A stretch of DNA of 23,232 nt. Source: Plantago elongata. Taxonomy: Eukaryota; Streptophyta; Magnoliopsida; Lamiales; Plantaginaceae. This document shows positions 1 to 9,656 of this stretch, in pieces. Below the pieces are notes generated by a model. It saw only the letters and a list, made by a program, of their open reading frames with translations, did no database searches and was not told the DNA's origin. A program made the position numbers and the translations under genes. Each line of letters begins with the position of its first letter. The first letter of the stretch is position 1. The stretch spans positions 1 through 23,232 of the forward strand of contig JAYMSP010002623.1 in assembly GCA_036897095.1 (NCBI GenBank), in the 5' to 3' direction.

Positions 1-96
1 ACCAATCGGAACAAATTTGGCAGAAACGAGTCGAAAATCCAAGGAAGAGAAGAGAGATAAAGAGTAACGAAAGAGAATAGAGTTTTAGGAAAAAAG

Positions 97-195
97 CGAA
101 GAAGAAGAAAGCGAAGCCGATTTCGAAGAAGAAGAAAGCTGAAGCCAATTTCGAAGAAGAGCGAAGAAGAAGAAAGCTGAAGAAAGCCAATTTAA
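97..195. repeat. Purine-rich GAA-type imperfect tandem repeat
   Basis: About three imperfect units of roughly 30 bp occur, each made of a GAAGAAGAAGAAAGC core followed by a GAAGCC(G/A)ATTTC-like segment. On the minus strand this reads as a CT-rich tract (TTC repeats), the composition often seen in plant 5' leaders. It could therefore be the leader of a minus-strand gene lying beyond the left edge, but no supporting exon is visible. No convincing coding region was found in the first 780 bases. Confidence 0.6.
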
Positions 196-885
196 AACAG
201 TGGAATAGCGGACTGCGGATTCAATTGGGTTTAGGTTATCAACGGTTTTCTCTCGAATTTTTTTAATTAAATTTTCGGTTTCGGTTCCGGTTCCCAACCT
301 CATGGACCGGTTGCGGATTAGACCCAAGATGCTAATAAAATGATTTGGTTTGGTCTCAACCCATTGAGAGGCCTACCCTTACCCGACACAGAAAAAAAAT
401 TCGGGTGGGTATGGGTTCAGATTCCAGAACTCATAAATGATGTTTAGGATCCTAACCATGAATTTTTTAAAGTTTCAGGCTGGGTTGGTTCCCTACTTCC
501 CTACCATTCCATTTACAAGACTACTAGCAGTCAATACAACCGGTTGGTTGGGCATCCACAACCAAAAAAACAAGTGGATTGTCTTTTCTCCCTGCCTTAG
601 GATTAATATAGCAAACACAAGTACACATCCGTATAAATAAGGAAGACAACACACACAAAAGTAACATAGATCGAAAACGTAAGAAAAGAAACACAGATCT
701 ATGGATCAATTATTAAATTTCAAGACTATCTATTATCTAACACTCAGTAGTGTAAAGAATTTAACCAACGAACATACATGACTATTCCATTCTCCTATAT
801 TGTATAATCTAGATTTTGCACTTGCATTTAAAAGAAAGAGATCTAGTGTTGTCCCTTCGGAGACACTATTGGTTCCATACCTTAC

Positions 886-1162
886 CTCGGTGCTGGTTGG
901 AATATTTGATCATTATTGCAGAAATTTTTAATAAGTAAAAAAAATCTGCAAAGAAAAAACAAGTAAGCTTAATTAAGTTTTAATTAAGTTGATAGCATTA
1001 ATTAGATAGACATAGATGATGTAAATAAGATGCAAATGAATTAAGCAGCTTAAAACTTACTATTACTATTTTCCAATTTCATCCAAGCAACTTTTGAGTT
1101 TACTGTAAAACTACTGCATCATCATCTTCTTCTTCCGTCGCATCGTCGGATACTAACGTCAT
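886..1162 (-). other. Weak candidate 5' exons of a minus-strand gene
   Basis: On the minus strand a CT-rich stretch (about 1,300 down to 1,165) leads to an ATG at 1,162. It opens a short acidic reading frame (start MTLVSDDATEEEDDDAVV) of 59 nt that meets a GT donor at 1,103. A pyrimidine-rich acceptor (TTTTTTCTTTGCAG, ending at 946) starts a 60-nt segment at 945. That segment stays open in the continuing frame and ends at a strong donor, GAG|GTAAGG, at 886. Without splicing the frame stops at once in both places. No protein family is recognised and no further exons were found towards position 1. It may be a gene fragment or chance. Confidence 0.22.
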
Positions 1163-1365
1163 TTTGAGTAACCTAGAAATCGATCTAATCGGAGTATATC
1201 TCAGACTGGTGGTGGAAATGATCTGGGTGGTGATTGGTGGGTGGTAATTAAGAAGATTATGAGGGAGACTAGGGGAGATGAGAATTTGGGTCTTCAGGGG
1301 AGTAAATATGTAGTAGTTGAATTAGTAAATGAATTGTGCAGTGTGAGCTTTTCACTTTCTCTGAT

Positions 1366-1710
1366 CTAGTACTAGTACTAGTCCTACTGCTTTATCTTCA
1401 CCCCAAAACAAATAATAACTCCGATTTCATTATAATTAAATAATTTTTCATTAACATTCAATTAAAATGAAATAATTTTTATTTATTAAAATAATCTTAC
1501 AATAGAACTCATTTTTAACCACATATTATTAGACACACATATACTTTTATATCTCAAATTTATTCTAAATCACAGAGTACATTTTTTTCTTAAAAAACGT
1601 GCATATGAAAAATGTTTCGTTATAAACGGGACGAAATTAGTAATTTTTTTACTTTCTATGCGTACTGGTACTAGTAGTACTACTTTATCTTCACCCCAAA
1701 ATAAATAATT
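1366..1710 (+). repeat. Pair of ~45-bp direct repeats flanking a MITE
   Basis: A segment with the core CTTTATCTTCACCCCAAAA, preceded by GTACTAGTA-type sequence and followed by (C/T)AAATAAT, occurs near 1,366-1,411 and again near 1,666-1,709. The two copies lie in the same orientation about 300 bp apart. The Stowaway-like element at 1,410-1,652 fills almost all of the space between them. Confidence 0.65.
1410..1652. mobile_element. Stowaway-like MITE (1)
   Basis: The left end reads TAACTCCGATTTCATTATAA. The reverse complement of the right end reads TACTAATTTCGTCCCGTTTA. These are degenerate inverted ends of the CTCCCTCCGT(T/C)CC Stowaway type next to TA dinucleotides, about 240 bp apart. The interior is AT-rich and has no coding capacity. 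Stowaway elements are non-autonomous Tc1/mariner derivatives. Confidence 0.45.
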
Positions 1711-1711
1711 C

Positions 1712-1972
1712 TACTTTCTTTGGTTCATCTTTCCACTGAATTAAAAATTAATTTGAAGAAAATATTGAGTAAACTAGGCGAAATCATAATAAAGTAGTAT
1801 AAATAACGATAACGTAGAAAAAAGATGAAAAAAGTTGGACAAATAGTAATTAAAGTAAAAGAGATATTGTATAAAGTATGAGAAAGATAATTCATATAAG
1901 ATAAAAAAAAGAATTTGAAATGGACTAAAATAGAATACTGGACGATGAAGTTTGAACGAAAGGAAAGGAGTA
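1712..1972. mobile_element. Stowaway-like MITE (2)
   Basis: The left end is TACTTTCTTTGGTTCATC. The right end, read as its reverse complement, is TACTCCTTTCCTTTCGTTCA. Imperfect inverted ends, flanking TA and a size of about 260 bp fit a degenerate Stowaway-type MITE. It sits 60 bp from the previous one. Short minus-strand reading frames here are AT-driven and not credible genes. Confidence 0.45.
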
Positions 1973-2286
1973 TCACATTTAATCTTGTTCACGAAAATTA
2001 ACATACAATAGATATGACAGTGAAAACTAATGAACTTTAATTATAATGTTGTTGAACATAAAAATATTATATTTATAGTGGTATGTATATAAATGGCATA
2101 TATCACTATATATAAATAAAATATATAACAGTAAATGGAGTATACCTTTAAGTAGTACCCAATAATGATTTTAAATCCGAGCATACCATAATTATCATAG
2201 AGTCACAGCACGATTGGTTAAATAAAATGGTTTTTAAGCAAGTAAGAAAGTAGTAATAATTGTTGAAATATATGTAAAAGTTAAAT

Positions 2287-2760
2287 GAGCCGATCGAGTT
2301 GAGTATGGACCTTATCGATTGTCAGATTATTTCATATAAGTCTAGACGATCTCAAGTATATCTTTATCGAGCTTTAAAATTACATGATTATTTTTGTAAG
2401 CTTCGTGCTTCTCACGAATTTTTTATCGAGCGAGTAAATTAACTTAGTAATTACTTAAAATAATATATGTAGCTTAAGAATAATATTTAATACATTAATT
2501 TAATTTAGTAAATAATTGCTTACCTTATGTGTTAAATTTATTTACTTAAATTCACTCAAAACACACCGTAAGATCAAACTCTAACCTTAATTTATACATG
2601 TAGATAAATAAAGGTAAGTATATATTAAATTATTTACTGTTCATGAACAGCTCACGAACAATAATCATTTTACCAAGGTGATCGATTCAAGCTTAACAGA
2701 TAGACGAGCTTGCTCACGAGCAAGTTCGTGTTGACCGATTTCAATCTCGATCTGAACATT
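2287..2760. repeat. Degenerate interspersed repeat with CGAGC/GTTCATGAAC motifs
   Basis: This segment contains GAGCCGATCGAG at its left, TTCATGAACAGCTCACGAAC near 2,640-2,660, and a GACGAGCTTGCTCACGAGCAAG hairpin-like motif (perfect 7-bp arms, near 2,705-2,725). Text of this kind (GAGCTCGAGC, GTTCATGAAC) is typical of an abundant non-coding plant DNA-transposon repeat. No terminal repeats could be paired, so the assignment is tentative and the boundaries approximate. The stretch 1,973-2,286 is AT-rich and shows nothing recognisable. Confidence 0.3.
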
Positions 2761-2764
2761 AACG

Positions 2765-2908
2765 GACTATATAATTCTTGTATTTGCTATATAATTCGGT
2801 AACACCCCTTGTCAAGCACCAATACATGACTATATAATTCTTGTATTTGCTATATTCCAGCAAGCCAAAAAGTAATAATAGTTGAAAATTATGTCAAGCA
2901 CCAATACA
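2765..2908 (+). repeat. Interleaved short direct repeats (A-B-A'-B')
   Basis: A 28-nt segment (core ATATAATTCTTGTATTTGC) is exactly repeated at 2,765-2,792 and 2,828-2,855. A 16-nt segment, GTCAAGCACCAATACA, is exactly repeated at 2,811-2,826 and 2,893-2,908. The order A-B-A'-B' points to one local tandem duplication followed by small indels. Confidence 0.8.
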
Positions 2909-3018
2909 AGTAAACATACAACCATCTTCAAACTTTAAATACGAACTAATAAAAAATAATAAATATAATATATTCAATTAATTTGTAATATTATGAACCG
3001 AAGTAAAAAAAGTAATAA

Positions 3019-3265
3019 TACTCCCTCCATTCTTATTAAAGGTTTACATTTTATCATTTCGAAAGTTCTTAGGTTAACGTTTTCTTTTTTTTAAGAAATT
3101 CACTATTTTTAATTATTTATTTTATATCACGTTATTTTCTAATTTAATTATATCTCTTATTTTTCTATTATATTTCTTACTTTCTAACCTCTACTTACTA
3201 TTTTATTCATATTTCTTAAAATTTACACAAAATCAAAATAACTGTGTAATGAAATGCAGTGAGTA
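3019..3265. mobile_element. Stowaway-type MITE (3)
   Basis: The left terminus TACTCCCTCCATTCTTATT is close to the Stowaway consensus. The right terminus read on the minus strand is TACTCACTGCATTTCATTA. Size (247 bp), TA flanks, AT-rich interior and absence of coding capacity all fit. This is the clearest Stowaway end in the window. The stretch 3,266-3,700 that follows is AT-rich with no recognisable gene. Confidence 0.6.
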
Positions 3266-3989
3266 TAATTTAATTGACACCTTAATTATTGTATTTATTT
3301 AATTTTAATATTACATTAGATCAAATTTAACAATTCTATTAATTTTGATCGAATTACATAGGTTCTTATACAATTAGTTTTTATATTATGAGTAAAATTA
3401 TACACGTGAAATTTACATGCAAAATAAATGAATATATCATGTTAAAATTAAATATACTTATATTTAGTTAATTATAAATTTAATAATAATGTTTAGCGTA
3501 TAATTAGTTATTAATAAAAATATGAATTTTGATGTCTAGTTTTGTTTACTAGCTTAGGATAGTTAATTAGTTCGACCCGCTCCATAGTGATTTTTCACTG
3601 CTTGTGCATTTTATTCAAGTTGTGTATTTGGTTGTAATTTATTATCATTATAGTGGAGTTTTTGTCCTATGAGCCGGAAGGTTAAAATATGTTAACCTTC
3701 TTGAACCAAACATAGTGTTTTTATTTTACTTTCTTTTGCTCTTTAGATTAGCTTTAGTATTTATGTGTTTAACTTTTGTAGGTAATACACTATTTTGTTT
3801 AGTATATCGAATACACTATCTCATGGTGTTCTTAGTTATACGGGATATACTTGTTCACACTATAAATAAACCCGGTCCATGCATTTTCAGAATTACATTG
3901 AATTGGAAAGAGCATTTTCTCGTAACTTGTTGTCGTTAACCTTATAACCTAGTTGTATTGTCATAGTACAATCTTGCAATTTAGTTGCA

Positions 3990-4880
3990 GCTGTCGCATA
4001 ACGGAACCAACGGCTTACAGAGTGAATTAAGATGCATTGATATTAGAATCGTCTCTGATAGTGTATAAAAATGGATAAGTCGCTAGTTAGTTCATCGACG
4101 CTTTAGATTGGTGTAGTTCTTGCTCGAACGATGATAAAAGCTAGCGGAAGTCACTTAGTCCTATGTTTGAGTCGCCTTAGCTTTGATCGGATACATCACT
4201 CTACTAAGATAGGCAAGTGAGCGTATGAAAAGGTGGATCGTGGCACGTTAGTGGTCCGAGGTTGACTCCGTCGGTCCCCCGCATCATCGGTTGTTGATCT
4301 GCGATAAGAGAATAAGGGGTTAGACCCTTTTGGGTCGGTTTGTCTAGGACAATTTGGTACTTAGATTCAACTAGTTAATAGGTCAGTCGACTTTTCAATC
4401 TCGGACTTGAAAACTTAGAGAGTAGATTTCCGGACCAAAATGCCTTGTATTTATAGTAGCAAGGTCCAATGGACACGCTTCCGAGAAGTCAGAGTTTGAT
4501 CGGCTTCGCGACATTAGGACACATGGTCTCGAAGGAGAGGGGCGCGTAGCCAACACATCATAGTTGAGTGTCGGTCCCTTCCTTTGTGTCGGATGCACTT
4601 TTCTACGACGTATATTTGGACCGAGACTTAGTATATGTCAGTCTTCATGTTCGTGTCGGATCATAGTAGTATTTTTTTTTCCATGTGCGAGAGTAGTGAA
4701 CTTATGACTTTTCTCGTGTTGCACCAAGGTTATCCTAGGACTTTTCTCGTGCCGCAATAAAGTGAACTTAGGACTTCTTTAGAGACGTCTAGGAGGGCGT
4801 AGAGCGTCTTCATTTGTTAGATCATAGGTCGGATTTTATAGTACATATCAGAACTTAAGCACCACGACATTTCCATCTTG
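3990..4880. mobile_element. GC-richer transposon-like remnant (possible LTR material)
   Basis: Base composition rises clearly above the AT-rich surroundings, yet no reading frame above about 70 codons and no known protein motif occurs. A plus-strand CTATAAATAAACCC box (about 3,860) and a minus-strand CTATAAATACAAGG box (about 4,445-4,460) resemble LTR promoter TATA boxes in opposite orientations. That suggests fragments of one or two decayed LTR elements. Short internal direct repeats are present: GACTTTTCTCGTG at 4,706 and 4,739, and AGTGAACTTA at 4,695 and 4,761. No TG...CA pair with target duplication, primer-binding site or polypurine tract could be fixed, so class and boundaries are inferred. 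Confidence 0.35.
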
Positions 4881-5120
4881 ATTCGATCTTTCATCTAATT
4901 TACTTCTCTGAATCTGTGGTGATGTATCTTTTTTAATAAGTCTTGTCTGACTTTGCACCATCTTGATGTAAACGGTAAACTCTTCGGGGCATATCTCATC
5001 CACTCAGGTTTATATAACATGTTTGAAACTAGTTCAAACTTTGGTCCATATCTATTTCTCTCGGGAAAAAAATTGCATAAGAAGAATTTAGATAGTGTTT
5101 AAATTATATCCGGAATGACA

Positions 5121-5656
5121 TATTTGGTTTAAAATTATAGGATCATTATGACATGCACCACTTTATTTTTGATGTGATTTTCAGTTCACAAATTATAATT
5201 TCAAAATAATTTTTGGCCGTTTTTCTATATATTTTTTTAATTTTTAAAACTTATTTTTCAGTTTTTTAATTATTTTTAATATTTTCAGATTTTATTTTTT
5301 TCTTTTTAAAAAATTAAAAATTTATTTTTTAAAATCATTTTTAACATTTCAATTTTAGAAAAATATTATATATTTTTTAAATCTTTTTTTTACATTTTTC
5401 TGACTTTTTAATTTTTTTTTAAATTTGAGTTGGCGAATTAATATGAGTTGGCATTCAATAATTATGAATTTTTGTTGACTAAGTATGTTAATTTGTCCAC
5501 ATCATCACAAACCATACTAAATCAGCATTTTTAGTTCCTAATTTATCAAAATTGTATTTAAGTTGTCGATGTGTACAAGTTGTAGACTGAAAATTAGAAC
5601 AAAATCAAAGTAATAATTTTATGTCACAGTGATCTCATAATTTTGGACAAAATATA
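5121..5656. mobile_element. Non-autonomous TIR element, ~0.54 kb
   Basis: The left end (5,121-5,185) and the reverse complement of the right end (5,656-5,590) match imperfectly over about 60 bp. TTTGGTTTAAAATTATAGG..ATCATTATGACAT on the left pairs with TTTTGTCCAAAATTATGAG..ATCACTGTGACAT on the right, and both end near ATTTTCAG. The interior is T-rich with no coding capacity. Long TIRs suggest a Mutator-like or similar MITE, but no clean target-site duplication was found. It ends about 470 bp upstream of the kinase start codon. Confidence 0.6.
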
Positions 5657-6094
5657 CCATTCTCCCTTCACATGTTCCTCAATGCGATTTTACGGTAACA
5701 CAAGTTTTAACTTTGAGGGATGGAAAAGTGAAACCAACCACAGCATAGAACCCTTTCACCCAGGGCACAAGTATTGACAATTTTCCGCATGTGACATTCC
5801 CTATCAGACAAATGAATAAAGTAGAAACTAATTTAGACATATATAACCAAAGATTATAACATTTTAATTACACAACCAACCACTATATAGTAGAGTAGTT
5901 GGAGCAGTTACATAAAAGAATGTTTCGTTAGCGATGACGAAAGTGATAAGCAAACAAACAATAAATAAATTAAAGAATAAAAATTAAAATAATATACCTT
6001 CTATTCGATCCGATCAAACATTACCATATATTTCTGTAATATAAGATAAAGGAGGGTGATTATTATCATTAATACCAACTAAACTCATTTCCAC

Positions 6095-6133
6095 ATGCAC
6101 AAGTGTGTTGAGAGAAAAAAAGAAAAGAAATGA
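6095..6133 (+). promoter_or_regulatory. 12-codon uORF overlapping the kinase start codon
   Basis: An ATG at 6,095 opens a frame [12 protein letters not shown] whose TGA (6,131-6,133) overlaps the kinase ATG (6,130-6,132) as ATGA. If transcription starts upstream of 6,095, ribosomes translating this peptide would terminate exactly at the main start. That arrangement is associated with leaky scanning or reinitiation control. No TATA box decides the transcription start, so use of the uORF is inferred. Confidence 0.45.
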
Positions 6134-9100
6134 AAGACTCAAAACAGGCATGGAAACCTTTAACAGCAACCTACTGTTGTTCAGCTGATGATCATGCGAT
6201 TTTCAGAGGCTTGAGCAGGTCGAGGACTTCGAAATCGGACTTCTCCTCCAAGGACATAGGCCCGTTACGGGCCTCGTTTAGGAAGATGTCTGATCAGCTA
6301 AGCCAGCGTTCTTCTTCAGCTAGGATGGAGTCATTTGGTGGGGACCTGTTGGATTTTCAATTGAACGAATTGCGGTGCATAACGCAGAGTTTCTCGAGGA
6401 ACTTCTTGCTCGGGGAAGGCGGTTTTGGAAGGGTGTACAAGGGATATGTAGATGAAGGGTTGAGGCCTGGGTTGAAGGCTCAGCCAGTTGCTGTTAAGCT
6501 TCTCGATATTGAAGGTCTACAGGGCCACCGTGAATGGCTTGTAAGTCACTTAGCCTACTTCATAAATTTCAAAACCTCTTATTTTTTTCGACGATCAATG
6601 TGACTAGAACTTTAATTATCAATTGAAGTGAAAATATATTATTAGTTGAGTTGCGTTTAATTGAAAAATTATGAATTTGAAGGCGGAAGTAATCTTTCTG
6701 GGGCAGTTAAGGCACGCAAATTTGGTGAAGCTAATTGGGTACTGCTGTGAAGACCAAGAACGACTTCTTGTATATGAATTCATGCCACGTGGCAGCCTGG
6801 AGAATCATTTGTTTAAGAGTAAATTCTTAAAACTCTTTTTTGGTACCCTATGTCTCGCTAATCATATTCCAGTTTCCCATAAAAAATTAATCTTAAACCA
6901 TAAATACATATAAATATTTTTGAAAAATTCAGCTCCAAATAATTAATTTAATATTTTAAATTATAATTAATTTATTCACTAAACAATTGTCACATCATAT
7001 ACCATTTTATCCGAAAGGTATTTAATAAAATTATAATTATAAAAATATACTTTGCAAATATTTGTAATATCGTGGTATAAAATATTTTATATGATTAAAA
7101 TTAATAGTAATTTATGGTTAAATCAATTGTGCTCTTTCGAAATGAAAATTAATTCAGTCCAATTCAGTTCAACTAAATTCAGTTTAGTTATAATTTATAC
7201 TTTATTCCAGTTCAGTTTAGTTCAGTAAATTTTAGTAGAATCAAACAAAGTTTAAATATACTGGGAAGTTAAATTAAATATGAATTTTTATCAGCGGATG
7301 AGGTGAAGTAATTGATTACAAAGTTTGAGTTTGGAAGGGACTTGAGTGGAATATTATATGATTTGTATGACAGGAATATCAATTTCTTTGCCGTGGGCCA
7401 CACGATTAAAGATTGCAGTAGGTGCTGCTAAAGGACTTGCATTTTTGCATGGTGCCCAAAACCCCATCATATATCGTGATTTCAAGGCTTCCAATATTCT
7501 ATTGGACTCCGTAAGAATCTTTATTTCCAAACGAATATAATTAATTTATAGTTAAAATTGATTTTTATAAATAATTAAATTGAAATAAATCAACGGGACG
7601 ATTGATGGAATCGAGTGTGTTCCAGGAATTTAATGCGAAATTGTCCGACTTTGGGCTCGCAAAAATGGGTCCTGAAGGATCGAACACACATGTAACTACA
7701 CGAGTGATGGGGACATACGGATATGCAGCGCCTGAGTACGTTAGCACAGGTAATTAAGCAGTTGTTGTGTAAATTATACCCTACTCCCTTTATCATGCGA
7801 TAAATGAACATTTTATTTTGTAATTTTAACCATGGATTATTTATGAATGTGTTGTAAAACTATTTTGTAATTAAATTCATGCTTCAAATGTTCAGTAGTA
7901 ACTGTTTAATATATAATTTAAATTGGCTTTTGCCAATTCAAATGGACTATTTTGTACACAGAACAGACTATTTGAATTGACTTTACAATATACCAATCAG
8001 ACCATGATCATTAATTGTTGTACTTTCGTAGGTACTCACTCCATTCCAAATAAACTATCTAGTTTAGTCCTTTTTATGATTAATAAATTTCAATTTTGAT
8101 TACCTTGCTAAGTGTAATGCTAAATGTTTTAATTAACCTCAAAACTAAAAATTTGCTTCTTAAATTTTCATAACATAATTTTATTCAGCAGTTTTTCATG
8201 ACAACTTTGATGATCCGTAGCCAAAATTAAAATTCATTAACTGTAAAAAAGTTTAAAAAGCAAGACAATTTCTTTGGAGCATATAGAGTATAATGGTTTG
8301 AAATTTTCCTTTATAATATAAGAATAATTTGTGGTAAAACTCTATCTCAAACAACTTAAAAATGTTTTGGGACAGAGGAAATAAAGCTCGCTTTTGCAAT
8401 AGTATATAGCAAGTTATTGTGTCTTATTATGAACCATTAATTTTATTACGTAAATGTACAACTTTATAGACAAGCTAGCTGAAAAGTTAGCTGATTTGAG
8501 AAGCTAATTAAGTTAGTTGGACTTTTTTACGGTTAGATAGGCTTTCGTCCTGCCTAACAACAGGCAGTAAATAAAAAAAATTAACATATATATTACGTTA
8601 AATTTTAAAATATTAAAGTAAAAAATTAATAATTCTTAAAAAAAATTATTCTAATTTTAAAAATACTTTAGAAGTCAAATCTTAATTTTTCATTGATATT
8701 TATATTTTTCTAATTTAAATATTTATAAGACGAAAGGCGATCGCCTTATCACATTGGCGACACACCATCGCCCTTCCGCCTTATAAATATTTAAATTAGA
8801 ATAATATAAATATCGATCAAAAAATTCAAATTTGACTTCTAAAATATTTTAAAATTAAAATAATATTTTTTTAAAATTATTAATTTTTTACTTTAATATT
8901 TTAAAATTCAACTGAATAAATAACAAAATCAATATGCTAATTTTTTATTTAATGACTGTTGTCAGGCAGGATGAAAGCCTGCCAGACTATAGAAAAGACC
9001 TAATTAGTTTGTTAAAAAAAAACCTACTTAATTAGTTACCAGCTATATTTTTAATTTTCAGCTATTCAAAATTACCAACTAACTTTTTAACTAATTTTAC

Positions 9101-9656
9101 TAAGGTGAATATATAGTTGAATCACATTTATATCAAATGTTTTACACATCGTAGCATACATGAAATGCAATAAGATGGTGTAGCATATACACGGATACAC
9201 CTACTAACATGTTGTTTATACCTCATGTATGATGCAGGCCACCTAACTACAAAAAGTGACATCTACAGTTTTGGGGTCGTTCTACTTGAGCTCCTAACAG
9301 GTAGAAGAGCCATGGAAAAATCAAGGCCCAAAAGAGAACAAAACCTTGTTGAATGGGCCATGCCTTACTTGGGGAGCAGCAGGAGACTCCGATGCATAAT
9401 GGACCCAAGACTTGCAGGCCAATACTCTGTTAAAGGTGCTAAGGAAATGGGTCTTCTGGCCCAACAATGTGTGAGCTTGAATCCAAGAGATAGGCCTAAG
9501 ATGCCAGCCATTATAGAAACACTTGAAAGTCTTCTACTATTCAAGGATATGGCGATTTCGAGTGGACAATGGCTCGCTTCTTCTAGATTGGCCCGCAAGG
9601 ATATTGGATTTGGTTGCAAAAGTGTAGCTGTTGCAGATAGCCCCAGGAACAAGTAA
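6130..9656 (+). CDS. Receptor-like cytoplasmic kinase, RLCK-VII (PBL8/PBL16/RIPK-like), five exons
   Basis: Exons 6130-6540, 6683-6818, 7374-7510, 7626-7749 and 9238-9656 join in frame through GT-AG introns of 142, 555, 115 and 1,488 bp to give 408 residues. The kinase domain spans about residues 89-365. It shows the glycine loop GEGGFG (95-100), VAVK lysine 123, helix-C Glu139, YRDFKASN (catalytic Asp218, Lys220, Asn223; YRD for HRD is usual in RLCK-VII), DFG (236-238) and an activation segment ending TYGYAAPEY (APE 263-265). [23 protein letters not shown] and [15 protein letters not shown] are RLCK-VII hallmarks, and the length matches PBL8/PBL16. All catalytic residues are present, so an active Ser/Thr kinase in receptor or immune signalling at the plasma membrane is expected from the family. 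The N-terminus lacks the MGxC myristoylation signal; Cys16-Cys17 could be palmitoylated. The exact orthologue is uncertain. Confidence 0.93.
7127..7249 (-). mobile_element. MITE copy in kinase intron 2 (same family as 20161-20305)
   Basis: Within intron 2, a tract of CAATTCAGTTCAACTAAATTC, then AGTTATAATTTATAC, then CCAGTTCAGTTTAG aligns over its whole length with the reverse complement of 20,161-20,305. The shared middle motif is AGTTATAATTTAT(A/G)CT. The interior is built from (A/T)TTCAGTT(C/A) repeats. It is non-coding and lies between donor and acceptor, so it would be spliced out. Confidence 0.6.
8033..8383. mobile_element. Stowaway-like MITE (4) in kinase intron 4
   Basis: The left end is TACTCACTCCATTCCAAATA. 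The right end in reverse complement is TATTTCCTCTGTCCCAAAAC. These are Stowaway-type inverted ends 351 bp apart with TA at both borders, wholly inside intron 4. A further half-end, CCTACTCCCTTTATC, near 7,779 has no partner that I could find. Confidence 0.55.
8478..9093. mobile_element. Nested foldback/MITE with ~200-bp arms in kinase intron 4
   Basis: Inner arms of about 200 bp (8,541-8,742 and 8,768-8,987) are inverted repeats. CTTTCGTCCTGCCTAACAAC on the left pairs with the complement of GTTGTCAGGCAGGATGAAAG on the right. The arms nearest the centre share a perfect TCTAATTTAAATATTTATAA. The apex is GC-rich and contains the palindrome GGCGATCGCC (8,737-8,746). Outside them, GAAAAGTTAGCTGATTTGAG (from 8,481) matches the complement of sequence at 9,061-9,093, suggesting a second, outer TIR pair and a nested insertion. 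There is no coding capacity. These elements explain much of the unusual 1.5-kb length of intron 4. Confidence 0.7.

Noticed and set aside
3715-3939. 74-codon plus-strand hydrophobic frame
   Set aside because: The composition is T-rich and low in information, it has no promoter or family match, and it lies next to transposon-like DNA.
6541-6603. Read-through of kinase exon 1 into intron 1 as a truncated protein
   Set aside because: A consensus donor GTAAGT follows codon 137, and splicing to 6,683 restores the conserved kinase sequence exactly.
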